Source of the DNA: Spartobacteria bacterium
GTDB taxonomy: Bacteria > Verrucomicrobiota > Verrucomicrobiia > Chthoniobacterales > Chthoniobacteraceae
Assembly: GCA_021324825.1 (NCBI GenBank)
Contig: JAJPII010000016.1
Span: 1-64,000 of the forward strand
Reading direction: 5' to 3'
DNA length: 64,000 bases
Under the pieces are notes generated by a model. It ran no database searches. It had not been told where the DNA came from and saw nothing but the letters and a program-made list of their open reading frames with translations. Made by a program: the position numbers and the translations under genes. This document shows positions 31,112 through 41,257 of this stretch, one piece after another; the first letter of the stretch is position 1; every line of letters starts with the position of its first letter.

Positions 31112-32521
31112 ATGAGAGGATACTATCGGCACACAAAGATCGTTGCGACCGTCGGGCCGTCCACCGAAAGCCCGGAGCGGCTCAGGCAACTCATCGAGGC
31201 GGGCGTGGATGTTCTGCGGCTGAACATGGCGCACGGGACGGGAGAGTGGGCTATTTCCATCATCCGCCGCGCCCGCGAGGCGTCCGTGGCGGCGAACAGG
31301 CACGTGGCTACGATGATGGACGTGAAGGGTCCGGAGATTCGGACGGGCCCGGTTGACGAGGCCATCGAGCTGAAGACGGGAGACGTGTTCGAGTTTCATA
31401 CGACTCCGCCGCCGGAAGGCGTCGCGGGCGTCGCGGTGAACTACCCCGGCTTGCCGGCCGATGTCAGCGTGGGAGCGGTGATCCTCGTCGACAGCGGCCT
31501 CCTCCGTTTCGAAGTGCTGGAGAAGGGGGGGACGTTTGTTCGCTGCCGGGTGCTGACCCCGGGCAAGCTCGGTTCGCGGCGCCACATCAACCTGCCCGGC
31601 GTGGAGGTGAATCTGCCCGCGCTGACGGAGAAGGATGAACGCGACATCAAGGCTGGAGTGGAGGCTGGCATGGATTTCGTGGCGATGTCCTTCGTTCGCA
31701 AGGGCGCGGATATCGACCGGCTGCGGAGCCTTCTCGAAAGCCTGGGATCGCGCGCGCGCATCGTCGCGAAGATCGAAGACCAGAGCGGGTTGCGCAATCT
31801 CGAGGAAGTCGTGAAAGCCGCCGACGCGGTCATGGTCGCGCGCGGGGACCTTGGCATCGAGATCGATTACCACGTCCTGCCGCTCGTGCAGACGCGGATC
31901 GTGGAGACCTGCCTGGCGCAAGGCAAGCCGGTCATCATCGCCACCCATCTTTTGGAGTCGATGATCTCCGCGCCGATGCCGACCCGCGCCGAGATTTCCG
32001 ACGTTTGCAACGCCGTTCGCGAGCGGGCGGACGCCGTCATGCTTTCGGGCGAGACGACCACCGGCCTCTATCCGCTCGAGTGCGTGGAGGTGATGAAGAA
32101 CATCATCCAAAGCACCGAACCGGTGGACAAGCGCGGCCTCAACGAGTCTCTCCGCCTCACGGAGCCCAAGGCCATGATGCTCCGTTCCGCCGCGCTTCTC
32201 GCCCAGGAGTTGGGAAATTCCGGCATCGTCGTCTTCACGCGCAGCGGGTTCCTTGGTTACACGCTGGGAGGGCTGCGTCCGCTCGGAGTGCCGATCTACG
32301 CCTTTACCGACGTCGAACCGGTCTTCCGCCAGTTGCTCCTCCCGTGGGGCGTCGAGCCGTTCCTCATGGATTTCTCCGACGACCCGGAACAGACCATAGC
32401 CAATTCCCTGGAGCTCCTCAAACAACGCCTCTGGTGCCAGCCGGGCGCCATTCTAGTGGTCATCACGAACGTCCTCGCCCACGAGAAAGTCATCGACACG
32501 CTCCAGTTGCGGCTGGCGTAG
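31112..32521 (+). CDS. pyk: pyruvate kinase
   Basis: Pyruvate kinase makes pyruvate and ATP from phosphoenolpyruvate. The 469-residue protein has the TIM barrel motifs KIVATVGPST, DVKGPEIRTG (Glu 75, the residue type of K+-dependent enzymes), the catalytic Lys 220 in IVAKIEDQSG, MVARGDLGIE and LSGETTTGLYP. The usual NFSHG reads NMAHG (A40), so a Ser that helps bind K+ is lost, and the usual ATQMLESM reads ATHLLESM. A C-terminal effector-like domain follows. A CstA-family transporter gene follows after 28 bases. Confidence 0.93.
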   Translation: MRGYYRHTKIVATVGPSTESPERLRQLIEAGVDVLRLNMAHGTGEWAISIIRRAREASVAANRHVATMMDVKGPEIRTGPVDEAIELKTGDVFEFHTTPPPEGVAGVAVNYPGLPADVSVGAVILVDSGLLRFEVLEKGGTFVRCRVLTPGKLGSRRHINLPGVEVNLPALTEKDERDIKAGVEAGMDFVAMSFVRKGADIDRLRSLLESLGSRARIVAKIEDQSGLRNLEEVVKAADAVMVARGDLGIEIDYHVLPLVQTRIVETCLAQGKPVIIATHLLESMISAPMPTRAEISDVCNAVRERADAVMLSGETTTGLYPLECVEVMKNIIQSTEPVDKRGLNESLRLTEPKAMMLRSAALLAQELGNSGIVVFTRSGFLGYTLGGLRPLGVPIYAFTDVEPVFRQLLLPWGVEPFLMDFSDDPEQTIANSLELLKQRLWCQPGAILVVITNVLAHEKVIDTLQLRLA

Positions 32522-32549
32522 TTTTGGTTGATAATCGCGGACTTCCGCG

Positions 32550-34547
32550 ATGAACAAGGTCTTCCGCTTTCTATTCTGGTGCGCGGTTTCCGCCCTCGGG
32601 GCGGCTTCGGTCGCCGTCATCGCGTTCTGCCGGGGCGAACCCGTGAACGCCCTGTGGCTTGTGACCGCCGGGCTCTGCACATTCGCCGTCTCCTACCGGT
32701 TTTATGGCAAATGGCTCCTGACCAAGGTGCTCGTCCTGGACGATGACCGCGCGCCGCCCTCCGTCACCAACAAGGACGGCAAGGATTTCGTCCCCACGCA
32801 TCGCTGGATGGTCTTCGGCCACCATTTCGCGGCTATCGCCGGCCCCGGCCCGCTGGTCGGCCCCGTGCTTGCCGCGCAGTTCGGCTATCTGCCGGGCACG
32901 CTCTGGATCCTTATCGGCGCGACGCTCGGCGGCGGCGTCCACGATGCCGTGACTCTTTTCAGTTCGATCCGCCGCGACGGAAAATCACTCGGTCAGATGG
33001 TGAAGGAGGAGATCGGCGCGGGCGCGGGTTTCGTCGCGCTGATCGCGGTGCTGGCGATCATGGTCATCCTGCTCGCGGTGCTGGCTCTCGTTGTCGTGAG
33101 GGCGCTCGCGGAAAGCCCCTGGGGCGTCTTCACCATCGCCACGACGATCCCCATCGCCCTAGTCATGGGCATGGCCATGCGGTGGACGCGGATTGGCATC
33201 GCCGGGATCACCCTCTTCGGAGCAGCCGCCTTGCTGGCTTCGGTTTGGGCCGGCCAGTTCCTGCACGGCCTGCCCGCCGTGGAGGCATGGTTCCTGAAGG
33301 ACAAGATGTGGCTGGCCTGGGCGATCATCGTTTATGGGTTCGCGGCCTCCGCCCTGCCCGTATGGTTGCTTCTGACGCCGCGCGATTACCTCAGCACGTT
33401 CCTCAAGCTCGGAGCCGTCGCCGCTCTCGCCGCGGCCATCGTCCTCCTTCACCCGCGGCTTCACATGCCCGCGCTCACGCGGTTTATCGACGGCTCCGGG
33501 CTGATCTTCGCCGGGCCGGTGTTTCCCTTCGTCTGCATCACCATCGCGTGCGGCGCGGTGTCCGGGTTCCATTCCCTGATCGCTTCCGGGACGACGCCCA
33601 AGATCATCGCGCGGGAGTCGGACGTGCGCGTCATCGGCTACGGGGCCATGGTCACGGAAATGGTCGTGGCCTTGATGGCGATGATCGCCGCGTGCTCCCT
33701 CGATCCAGGCCAATATTTCGCCATCAACACCGGCGGCGCGCCCGCCGCGGTCATCCAGAAGGTCAACGCGGCGGGATTCCCCGTCACCGAAGCGGGGATG
33801 GCCGCGCTTGCAGCCGGCATCGGGGAAAAAACGATGTTCGGACGCGCGGGCGGCGCGCCGACATTCGCGGTCGGCATGGCGCATATGTTTTCGTCCGCCT
33901 TCGCGAGCCCGAAGGCGCTGGCGCTCTGGTACCACTTCGCCATCATGTTCGAAGCGCTCTTTATCCTCACGACCATCGACGCCGGGACGCGCGTCGGGCG
34001 ATTCCTTCTCCAGGATTTTCTGGGCAATCTCTGGAAGCCCCTTGGAAACACCGGCTCCCTGCCCGCGAATCTCTTCGCCAGCGCGGCGCTGGTCGGCGCG
34101 TGGGGGTTCTTCCTTCACCAGGGCGTCCTCGATCCCACGGGAGGGATCAACAGCCTCTGGCCCATCTTTGGCATCGCCAACCAGCTTCTGGCGGTCATCG
34201 CCCTCTGCCTGGGGACGACGGTTCTCCTGAAGATGGGCCGCCGCCGTTATGCGTGGGTTACGCTCGGGCCGCTCTTTTTCCTGACCGCGGTGACTTACAC
34301 CGCCGGGTTGATGAAAATCTTCTCGCCCGATCCGAAGCTCGGATTCCTGGCCGCCTCCGCTCAACCGGGCATTGCAAAAGCCCTCGCCTTCAACGCGCGC
34401 CTGGACGCCTTCGCCACGGGAGGTTTCCTCATTCTCGTATTCCTCATTATCGCGGGTTCCTTGCAAGCCTGGTTGCAATTCCTTCGCGGAGACAAACCCG
34501 TTGTCCTGCACGAAGCGCCGTTTGTCTCTTTTCCCGAGATGAACTAA
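32550..34547 (+). CDS. cstA: CstA-family carbon starvation protein, putative pyruvate/peptide transporter
   Basis: A 665-residue inner-membrane protein with many helices and the family blocks GKWLLTKVLVLDD, PTHRWMVFGHHFAAIAGPGPLVGPVLAAQFGYLPG, GVHDAVTLFSS, and the C-terminal region with DAGTRVGRFLLQDFLG and WPIFGIANQLLA. E. coli members (CstA, BtsT) import peptides or pyruvate. Its place 28 bases after pyruvate kinase fits a link to pyruvate, an inference from context. Confidence 0.9.
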   Translation: MNKVFRFLFWCAVSALGAASVAVIAFCRGEPVNALWLVTAGLCTFAVSYRFYGKWLLTKVLVLDDDRAPPSVTNKDGKDFVPTHRWMVFGHHFAAIAGPGPLVGPVLAAQFGYLPGTLWILIGATLGGGVHDAVTLFSSIRRDGKSLGQMVKEEIGAGAGFVALIAVLAIMVILLAVLALVVVRALAESPWGVFTIATTIPIALVMGMAMRWTRIGIAGITLFGAAALLASVWAGQFLHGLPAVEAWFLKDKMWLAWAIIVYGFAASALPVWLLLTPRDYLSTFLKLGAVAALAAAIVLLHPRLHMPALTRFIDGSGLIFAGPVFPFVCITIACGAVSGFHSLIASGTTPKIIARESDVRVIGYGAMVTEMVVALMAMIAACSLDPGQYFAINTGGAPAAVIQKVNAAGFPVTEAGMAALAAGIGEKTMFGRAGGAPTFAVGMAHMFSSAFASPKALALWYHFAIMFEALFILTTIDAGTRVGRFLLQDFLGNLWKPLGNTGSLPANLFASAALVGAWGFFLHQGVLDPTGGINSLWPIFGIANQLLAVIALCLGTTVLLKMGRRRYAWVTLGPLFFLTAVTYTAGLMKIFSPDPKLGFLAASAQPGIAKALAFNARLDAFATGGFLILVFLIIAGSLQAWLQFLRGDKPVVLHEAPFVSFPEMN

Positions 34548-34558
34548 ATATCCTGCGT

Positions 34559-35488
34559 ATGGAACTTGGCCCTGCCGAATTTCAACGCCATCTGGAGGAA
34601 CTTCGGCCCCGCATCGGACGGTATCGCTTTTTGCTGGCCCTCCTGCGGTTCCGCTGCCGGCAAGCGGGACGATTTCCCGAGCGTCTCCACCGGTTGCTTC
34701 TGCGGTTTCTCGACGCCCGGCGGCCCTACTTCGTCGGCGTGACCGCGGACGGCACGAAATATCTTGGCGACTTCCGGGACATCTCCTCGCTCGTGTGGCA
34801 AGTGGAGGAAAACCATGACGACGCCCTCCTGCGTTTTCTGAAGGAAGGCGCGGCGCGGCGGGGCGGCGCTTACATCGATATCGGCGCGAACATCGGCGTG
34901 CTCGCGGCCTCGGTGGCGCGGAGTCTCGCCGGGCGCGGCGAAGTCGTCGCCATCGAGGCGATCGCGGAAACAGCCCGCCGGGCCGCGGCAACCTTCGCGC
35001 TGAACGGCCTTACGAACATCCGCCTCCTGCCGGTGGCGCTGGGGGAGGCCGACTGCGAAATTCGCATGTTCCAAACAGGCGGGCATTCGACGTGGAACTC
35101 CGCTTATTGTTGGGACAGGCTCGACTCCGCGTCCTTGACGGAGAGCAGCGTGCCGTGCCGCGCCCTCGACAGCCTCCTGCGGCAGGGGACGATTTGCTCG
35201 GCGGGTCTCGTCAAGATCGACGTGGAGGGGCACGAGCTGAAGGTTCTCCAGGGCGCCCGTGAGTTCCTCGCGCGTCTTCAACCGGCCATCCTCTTTGAAT
35301 TCAATCGTATGATCGCCCCCAAGGCGGGCTGGAAGGCGACAGACGCCTCCGACCTGATCGGAAGCGCGGGCGCCTACCGCTTCCAGGTTTTTCACGGCGA
35401 CGGAACCCTGACGGCGTTCCCGGAACCGTCGCAGAACGAGGAGTATATCAACGTCTATTGCGAACCGCCTCCGGGCCGGCAACTCTAG
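34559..35488 (+). CDS. FkbM-family SAM-dependent methyltransferase
   Basis: This 309-residue protein starts at ATG 34559, 11 bases after cstA. The SAM-binding motif reads YIDIGANIGVLAASVA, followed by VVAIEA, and the FkbM hallmark VKIDVEGHELKVLQGA is present with FEFN at the end of the next strand. FkbM enzymes methylate hydroxyls of sugars or natural products. It is away from the exopolysaccharide cluster, so its substrate is unclear. The basic N-terminal 60 residues are not part of the usual fold. Confidence 0.8.
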   Translation: MELGPAEFQRHLEELRPRIGRYRFLLALLRFRCRQAGRFPERLHRLLLRFLDARRPYFVGVTADGTKYLGDFRDISSLVWQVEENHDDALLRFLKEGAARRGGAYIDIGANIGVLAASVARSLAGRGEVVAIEAIAETARRAAATFALNGLTNIRLLPVALGEADCEIRMFQTGGHSTWNSAYCWDRLDSASLTESSVPCRALDSLLRQGTICSAGLVKIDVEGHELKVLQGAREFLARLQPAILFEFNRMIAPKAGWKATDASDLIGSAGAYRFQVFHGDGTLTAFPEPSQNEEYINVYCEPPPGRQL

Positions 35489-35491
35489 TTT

Positions 35492-35640
35492 AAGAGCGTC
35501 TCATGCCCTTTTGCCCGCTCTTGGTTGTGGTTGTAGAGGCGGCTGTGCCACCCGCCTAAAATGACCTGGAACGGCCTGGCGTTTTTGGCGTTTGCCTCCC
35601 GTTCCAGGCGGCTGGCACAGCCGCCTCTACAACGCCGCGG
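35492..35640. repeat. palindromic MITE/REP-like repeat, copy 2
   Basis: A large hairpin with a perfect outer 20-bp inverted repeat (35531-35550 and 35613-35632) and a nested 10-bp one (35565-35574 and 35599-35608). The outer arm shares the TAGAGGCGGCTG core with the repeat at 3220-3260. The left flank (35492-35524) matches, in inverted orientation, the right end of the element at 43740-43857. No transposase is encoded. Confidence 0.75.
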
Positions 35641-35938
35641 CGGAACAGGCTTTCGCGAACTTACTCGGGGCGCACAAGCGCGGCGACGATTGCGCTTTGG
35701 AGCCGAAGCATTCCGTTCCTGCTCTTTATCCTTTTGAAGCCGCCCGCGACGGACTGGCGATACCACACCCCGCCGGGCGCGCGCTTGTAAACCCGCGTGG
35801 GAACGATAGCTGTGGGGAAAAAATACGCCCGCATGATGATGCTCTCGTTGTTGGGAATGAGCCGGGCTGGCTTCATAGGGCGTAAGACGGGCGGGGAGTC
35901 TAATTAAACTACCCCGCAGCCGGAGGAAAGCAATAGGA
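35641..35938. other. gene-free region with no convincing gene
   Basis: Between the repeat and the end of the DegT gene I see no supported gene. A 71-codon frame on the minus strand (35661-35876, or 57 codons from an internal ATG) has a mildly protein-like composition but no recognisable motif, signal or partner. A short AT-rich stretch lies just before the DegT stop. No promoter or terminator stands out. Confidence 0.4.
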
Positions 35939-37144
35939 CTATTCCCCGATTAAGAAACCGGGGAATCCTGCAATGACATCCGCCACGTAACGGAGTTGCT
36001 CCGGCGTCAGTTCGGGATAGATGGGCAGCGCGAGGGTTTCGCTCGCCGCTTTTTCCGATTCGGGGAAGTCCCCCGGGCGACAGCCGAGCGAGGAGAAGCA
36101 TTCCTGCAAATGGAGCGGCACGGGGTAGTAGATGGCGCTGCCCACGCCGTTCTTCGCGAGGTGCGCGATCAATTCGTCCCGGCGCGGCGCGCGGATGACG
36201 AACTGGTTGTAGATGTGGTGATTTTCATCCGCGGCGCCCGCGTAGGTTTCGACCGGCAGCCCCAGCTTTCCGTCGAGGCCGCGCCTGGCGAATTCCTCGC
36301 GATAGATGCGCGCGTTTCTCCGCCGCGCCGCCGACCAGCCGTCAAGCGAGGGGAGTTTGATGTTCAGGATCGCGGCCTGGAGGGCGTCGATGCGGAAGTT
36401 CCCGCCGATCATCGAGTGGTAATAACGTTGTTCCATGCCGTGATTGCGCAGCGCGCGCAGTTTGGCCGCCATGGCGTCGTCGCGGCAAACGACCATGCCC
36501 GCGTCGCCGAACGCGCCGAGATTCTTGGAGGGGAAGAAGCTGAAGCAGCCGAACTCGCCCATCGCTCCGGCGCGCGAGTCCGCGCCCGCCTTGGAAGGAT
36601 ACACCGCGCCAAGGGCCTGGGCGGCATCTTCTATGACCGGAAGGCCGTGCGTTCGCGCGATTTCCTGGATCTCGTCCATCGCACAGCAGAGGCCGAAGAG
36701 ATGCACGGGCATGATGGCTCGCAGCCGTTTGCCGGAGCGCGAGAGGAGGCTGCCGCCCGGCCCCGTTTTGCATTCCGTGGAAAGATAGGCGGCGAGCTTC
36801 TTCACGGACAGGTTGAAGGAGTCCGGTTCGATGTCGATGAAGACGGGTTCCGCGCCTGTCCGGGCGATGCTGCCCGCCGTCCCGAAGAAGGTATAGGGCG
36901 AAGTGATGACCGCATCGCCCGGACCGATGCCGAGCGCCATCAACGCGACGAGCAGCGCGTCGGTGCCGGAGGAGACGCCGACCGCGTGGTTGGCGCCCGT
37001 GTATTCGCGGACGGCGTTTTCAAACGCCTCGACCTTCGGGCCGAGGATGAATTGCTGGGAATCCATGATCGCCGCGACTTCGGCGGAAATGGCGGGTTTA
37101 AGGCTTTGATACTGGAGTTGCAGGTCAAGGAGGGGAACGCGCAT
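35939..37144 (-). CDS. DegT/DnrJ/EryC1/StrS-family PLP-dependent sugar aminotransferase
   Basis: This 401-residue fold-type I enzyme aminates keto-sugar nucleotides used for surface glycans. It has the N-terminal LDLQLQYQSLKPAI and QQFILGPKVEAFE, the cofactor region SSGTDALLVALMALGIGPGDAVI, IEDAAQALGA, and the PLP lysine K207 in GCFSFFPSKNLGAFGDAG. The family resembles WlbE/DesV-like proteins. It is monocistronic and divergent from the SDR operon (110-base gap with an imperfect palindrome near 37212-37228). Product sugar unknown. Confidence 0.88.
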   Translation of the reverse strand: MRVPLLDLQLQYQSLKPAISAEVAAIMDSQQFILGPKVEAFENAVREYTGANHAVGVSSGTDALLVALMALGIGPGDAVITSPYTFFGTAGSIARTGAEPVFIDIEPDSFNLSVKKLAAYLSTECKTGPGGSLLSRSGKRLRAIMPVHLFGLCCAMDEIQEIARTHGLPVIEDAAQALGAVYPSKAGADSRAGAMGEFGCFSFFPSKNLGAFGDAGMVVCRDDAMAAKLRALRNHGMEQRYYHSMIGGNFRIDALQAAILNIKLPSLDGWSAARRRNARIYREEFARRGLDGKLGLPVETYAGAADENHHIYNQFVIRAPRRDELIAHLAKNGVGSAIYYPVPLHLQECFSSLGCRPGDFPESEKAASETLALPIYPELTPEQLRYVADVIAGFPGFLIGE

Positions 37145-37254
37145 AAGGGGGAGGAACTTTATGCCGGCGGCTCATAAATAGCCATGTTGATTTTGTGCTG
37201 ATAATTCGCTCGCCGATGCTAGCGGCGCTTGCTAAGGTGCGGTAGAAGAGAACC

Positions 37255-38034
37255 ATGCAAGGTGTTTCCCTCATCACCGGTTCCTCCCGCGGCATTGGCC
37301 GGGGGATCGCCTTGGAACTGGCGCGCTCCTGCACGCACGACATCATCATCAACTATTCGGGCAACGAGGCCGCCGCGCGCGAATGCGAGGCCCTTTGCAA
37401 CGAAGCCGCCGCGGGGAAGGTCCGGGTCGGGATCGTGCAGGGGGACATCTCCCTCGCCGCCGACCGGGAGAGGATGATCCGTTACGCGAAGGATGAATTT
37501 GGGCGCCTGGATTTGCTCGTCAACAACGCGGGCGTCGCGCCGAACGTGCGCGCGGACTTGCTCGAGGCGGGCGAGGAAAGTTTCGACCGCCTCATCTCGA
37601 TCAACCTGAAAGGGCCTTACTTTTTGACGCAGGCCGCCGCGAAATTGATGATCGCCTCCCCGGCGCTGCCCGGCGTCCCGAAGGCCATTGTGAGCATCAC
37701 GAGCATCTCGGCCTTCACGGCCTCCGTGAACCGCGGGGACTATTGCATAGCCAAGGCCGGCCTTTCGATGATGACAAAACTGTACGCGGCGCGGTTGGGC
37801 GAGTACGGGATCGGCGTTTTCGAGATCCAGCCCGGCGTCATCGAGACCGACATGACCGGCCCCGTAAAACAGAAATACGACGCGCTCTTCGCGCAAGGCC
37901 TCGCCCCCATCAACCGCTGGGGCAAGCCCTCGGACGTCGGCAAGGGCGTCGCGGCCATCGCGGCGGGCCTGTTCCCTTACAGCACGGGCCAGGTTTTCAA
38001 CGTCGACGGCGGCTTCCACGTTCGCACCCTCTAA
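37255..38034 (+). CDS. short-chain dehydrogenase/reductase (FabG-like)
   Basis: A classical 259-residue SDR. The cofactor motif is TGSSRGIG (8-15), NNAG is at 90-93, and the catalytic triad is S150, Y163 and K167 (YCIAK). No acidic residue at the end of the second strand is obvious, so NADPH use is possible. It is the first gene of an operon with a GH88 hydrolase, cupin, Gfo/Idh and FAH genes, so it probably oxidises or reduces a sugar acid intermediate, in the manner of KduD or sugar-acid dehydrogenases. It ends 2 bases before the GH88 gene. Confidence 0.85.
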   Translation: MQGVSLITGSSRGIGRGIALELARSCTHDIIINYSGNEAAARECEALCNEAAAGKVRVGIVQGDISLAADRERMIRYAKDEFGRLDLLVNNAGVAPNVRADLLEAGEESFDRLISINLKGPYFLTQAAAKLMIASPALPGVPKAIVSITSISAFTASVNRGDYCIAKAGLSMMTKLYAARLGEYGIGVFEIQPGVIETDMTGPVKQKYDALFAQGLAPINRWGKPSDVGKGVAAIAAGLFPYSTGQVFNVDGGFHVRTL

Positions 38035-38036
38035 GC

Positions 38037-39407
38037 ATGATCAAGATCGACAACGACCTCCGGCCCGCGCACCTCGAAAGGAAAATCGCCCGACTTTGGG
38101 AGCATTCGGCGAAGAAAATTCTCTCGATCGACCACGGGGAAAAACCGGGCGCCGCAACCCCCGTGTTCACCGTGCGCGGGAAATACACGGCGCGCGGCTG
38201 GACGGAATGGACGCAAGGCTTCGTTTACGGCTCGGCGCTCCTCCAGTTCGATGCGACGGAAGAACGCCGGTTTTTGGAACTGGGGCGCGACCGGACCATC
38301 GGGCGGATGGCCCATCACATCACCCACGTCGGGGTGCATGACCACGGATTCAACAACGTCAGCACGTACGGCAATCTCTGGCGCCTCATGAACGAGGGGA
38401 GGGTCGAGGAAAACCAACGGGAACGCGATTTCTACGAACTGGCGCTGAAGTGCTCCGGCGCCGTGCAGGCCGACCGGTGGACGAAGACGGCGGACGGCAG
38501 AGGCTATATCTATTCCTTCAACGGGCCGCACTCGCTCTTTGCGGATACGATCCGTTCGCTCCGGGCGCTGGCGCTCTCGCACAAGCTGGGGCACGTCCTC
38601 ATGGGGGAACGCGACGCCAAAATCTCCCTCCTTTCGCGCCTCGTCGAGCACGCGGAGATAACCGCCCAGTACGCCGTATTCTACGGCCAGGGCAGGGACG
38701 CTTATGACATTTGCGGACGCGTGGCGCACGAGAGCATCTTCAACGTCAACGACGGGGCGTACCGCTGCCCGAATTCCCAGCAGGGCTACGCCCCCTTCAC
38801 CACCTGGACGCGCGGCCTCGCCTGGATCATGCTCGGCTACGCGGAGCAACTGGAATTTCTCGACATCCTCCCCGAAGAGGACTTGGATGCCCTGGGCGGA
38901 CACGTCCCCCTGCGGGACATGATGCTGCGCGCCGCCCGCGCGACATGCGATTTTTACATCGACCACTCGCCGGCGGACGGCATTCCGTATTGGGATACCG
39001 GGGCGCCGGGCTTGTGCAGGATGGGGAATTACCTCGACCGAGCCGCCGACCCCTTCAACGACCACGAACCGGTGGACAGTTCCGCCGCGGCCATCGGCGC
39101 GCAGGGCCTCCTGCGCCTCGGCCATTACCTGGGGAAGGAAGGCGAAAAATACTGGCAGGCGGGCCTCACGGTTCTGAATGCGCTCTTCGACGACCCGTAC
39201 GTCAGCACGCAGGATGACCACCAGGGCCTCCTCCTCCATTCGGTTTATCACCGCCCCAACGGGTGGGACTACATCCCTCCCGGCCGCGCCGTTCCTTGCG
39301 GGGAATCGAGCATGTGGGGCGATTACCACGCCCGCGAAACGGCTCTCTACGTGCAGCGCGCCATTTCGAACAAGCCGTACCTGACCTTTTTCGGATCTGA
39401 ACCATGA
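38037..39407 (+). CDS. GH88-like unsaturated glucuronyl hydrolase
   Basis: GH88 enzymes cleave unsaturated uronic acids from the ends of oligosaccharides made by polysaccharide lyases. The 456-residue (alpha/alpha)6-barrel protein shows WTQGFVYG, the HDHGF motif with Asp 102 (first catalytic Asp position), FADTIRSL with Asp 170 (second), and TWTRGLAWIMLG (256-267), matching the WxRGxAW family motif. No signal peptide is seen, so it acts in the cytoplasm. Its stop overlaps the cupin ATG (ATGA). GH105 is a less likely alternative. Confidence 0.8.
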   Translation: MIKIDNDLRPAHLERKIARLWEHSAKKILSIDHGEKPGAATPVFTVRGKYTARGWTEWTQGFVYGSALLQFDATEERRFLELGRDRTIGRMAHHITHVGVHDHGFNNVSTYGNLWRLMNEGRVEENQRERDFYELALKCSGAVQADRWTKTADGRGYIYSFNGPHSLFADTIRSLRALALSHKLGHVLMGERDAKISLLSRLVEHAEITAQYAVFYGQGRDAYDICGRVAHESIFNVNDGAYRCPNSQQGYAPFTTWTRGLAWIMLGYAEQLEFLDILPEEDLDALGGHVPLRDMMLRAARATCDFYIDHSPADGIPYWDTGAPGLCRMGNYLDRAADPFNDHEPVDSSAAAIGAQGLLRLGHYLGKEGEKYWQAGLTVLNALFDDPYVSTQDDHQGLLLHSVYHRPNGWDYIPPGRAVPCGESSMWGDYHARETALYVQRAISNKPYLTFFGSEP

Positions 39408-39850
39408 CAATCGCAGACCTCGCAAAAATCGAAGGACGCCGCTACCCGGCGCGCCGCCACACCCAGAGCATGGCGGGCGACGCCCAGCCCATAAAGCCGA
39501 AGAATTTCGCCATGGGGCACGTGACGCTCGACCCAAAGGGCGGCCAGGTTCCCTGGCATAACCAGGATCAGGAAGAAGTCTATTTCATCATCGAAGGAAA
39601 CGCCGAGATGTGCCTCGGCACGGAAAGACAGACGCTAAAGACCGGCCAGATGGTTTACATCCCCGGGGGCGTCTTCCACCAGCTAACCAACATCGGCGAA
39701 ACCCCCCTGCGGATGATGTATTGCTACGCCCCCGGCGGCGACGTGGCGCATTGGCGGCAGGAACTCGCCGGAACGCTCCCCAAAGCCGGCGTGGACGCGC
39801 CGGACCTGCCCCCGGGCGCCCAACCGCAGTGCACCGACAAACCCAGTTAA
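39404..39850 (+). CDS. cupin-domain protein
   Basis: A 148-residue single-domain cupin with both motifs: motif 1 around [18 protein letters not shown] and motif 2 [16 protein letters not shown]. The metal ligands would be the His of HNQ, Glu residues after it and the His of FHQ. In this operon it could isomerise or bind a sugar acid, as some small cupins in uronate pathways do. It is coupled to the GH88 gene by ATGA and lies 8 bases before the Gfo/Idh gene. Confidence 0.75.
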   Translation: MTIADLAKIEGRRYPARRHTQSMAGDAQPIKPKNFAMGHVTLDPKGGQVPWHNQDQEEVYFIIEGNAEMCLGTERQTLKTGQMVYIPGGVFHQLTNIGETPLRMMYCYAPGGDVAHWRQELAGTLPKAGVDAPDLPPGAQPQCTDKPS

Positions 39851-39858
39851 TTCCCCCT

Positions 39859-41022
39859 ATGAGCCACCAATCCAAAACCCACACGGTCGGAGTCATCATG
39901 AACGGCGTCACCGGCCGCATGGGAACCAACCAGCATTTCATCCGCTCCATCCTCTCGATCATCGAGCAGGGCGGGGTGAAGATCAGCGACGGCGAGGTCA
40001 TCATGCCCGACCCCATCCTGGTCGGACGCAACGAGGCCAGGCTGCGCAAGCTCACCGCGCTCGGCGGTTCCGGGCGGTTCACGACGGACCTGGACGCCGC
40101 GCTGGCCGATCCGCATAACGTCATCTACTTCGACTCGCAGACGACCGGGCGGCGCGCCCCCGCGGTCAAGAAGGCCATAGCCGCGGGCAAACACGTCTAT
40201 TGCGAAAAGCCGACCGCCGTCACCACCGAGGCCGCCTACGAGCTTTACCAGGTCGCGAAGAAGGCCGGCGTCAAGAACGGCGTCGTACAGGACAAGCTTT
40301 GGCTGCCCGGGCTCCTGAAGCTCAAGACCCTGATTGAGACCGGTTTTTTCGGCCAGATACTCTCCGTGCGCGGCGAGTTCGGCTACTGGGTTTACGAAGG
40401 CGACGTCATCAAGCCGCAGCGCCCTTCCTGGAACTACCGCAAGGAGGACGATGGCGGCATCATCGTCGACATGCTCTGCCACTGGCGTTACGTGCTGGAC
40501 AACCTCTTCGGCAAGGTAAAAAGCGTCTCGTGCCTCGGCGCGACCCACGTCAAGAAACGCTGGGACGAGGATGGGAAACCGTTCGATTGCACCTCCGACG
40601 ACTCCGCCTACGCGACCTTCGAACTGGAGGGCGACATCGTGGCGCAGTTCAACTCCTCGTGGACGGTCCGCGTGCGTCGCGACGATCTCCTGACCTTGCA
40701 GGTTGACGGCACGAAGGGTTCCGCCGTGGCCGGTTTGCGCGACTGCGTCGTCCAGCACGCCAGCGCCACCCCGCGCCCGACCTGGAACCCGGATATCGAC
40801 AGCCCCATCGGCTTCTTCGACAACTGGACGCGCGTCCCGAACTACCAGCCGATGGAAAACGCCTTCAAGGTGCAGTGGGAACTCTTCCTGCGGCACGTTG
40901 TGCTGAACGAGCCGTTCCCGTGGACGCTGCTCGAAGGCGCCAAGGGCGTACAGCTCGCCGAGAAGGGGCTCGAGTCGTGGGCCAAGCGCGCCTGGGTCGA
41001 CTTGCCGGAACTCCCCGCTTGA
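39859..41022 (+). CDS. Gfo/Idh/MocA-family oxidoreductase
   Basis: A 387-residue NAD(P)-dependent sugar oxidoreductase starting at ATG 39859. The N-terminal Rossmann domain has an unusual opening ([13 protein letters not shown]) and the family lysine lies in CEKPTAV (EKP 116-118). A conserved His follows in [16 protein letters not shown]. It is the fourth gene of the sugar-acid operon. Members act on inositol, glucose-type sugars or uronates; the substrate here is not known. Confidence 0.85.
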   Translation: MSHQSKTHTVGVIMNGVTGRMGTNQHFIRSILSIIEQGGVKISDGEVIMPDPILVGRNEARLRKLTALGGSGRFTTDLDAALADPHNVIYFDSQTTGRRAPAVKKAIAAGKHVYCEKPTAVTTEAAYELYQVAKKAGVKNGVVQDKLWLPGLLKLKTLIETGFFGQILSVRGEFGYWVYEGDVIKPQRPSWNYRKEDDGGIIVDMLCHWRYVLDNLFGKVKSVSCLGATHVKKRWDEDGKPFDCTSDDSAYATFELEGDIVAQFNSSWTVRVRRDDLLTLQVDGTKGSAVAGLRDCVVQHASATPRPTWNPDIDSPIGFFDNWTRVPNYQPMENAFKVQWELFLRHVVLNEPFPWTLLEGAKGVQLAEKGLESWAKRAWVDLPELPA

Positions 41023-41056
41023 CTACGGCCCAAGCCGTTCTACCGTTCGCGTTGAA

Positions 41057-41251
41057 ATGACTTTGATTAGAAGTCTGTTCTGGTTTGCGCTGTTCGTCTT
41101 TTCGACGCTCTGCTTCGTCGTGCTCTTCGAGCACGGCACCACGAATTTCTCGAAGAACATGGGAGTCGAGCTGCACTACTTCGAGAAGATGTATCATACG
41201 CAGATCGAGCATAAGAAGGACGACAGCGACAAGATCGGCACTGCCAAGTAA
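41057..41251 (+). CDS. small single-pass membrane protein of unknown function
   Basis: A 64-residue protein with one N-terminal membrane helix (about 3-24, rich in Phe and Leu) and a charged tail (FEKMYHTQIEHKKDD) predicted to face the cytoplasm or periplasm. It lies 34 bases after the Gfo/Idh gene and 6 bases before the FAH gene, so it is in the operon. I do not recognise it. Confidence 0.55.
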   Translation: MTLIRSLFWFALFVFSTLCFVVLFEHGTTNFSKNMGVELHYFEKMYHTQIEHKKDDSDKIGTAK

Positions 41252-41257
41252 ATCGCG

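Noticed and set aside
35661..35876. A 71-codon minus-strand frame in the gene-free region.
   Set aside because: No recognisable motif, ribosome binding site or conserved partner; it sits next to a repeat.
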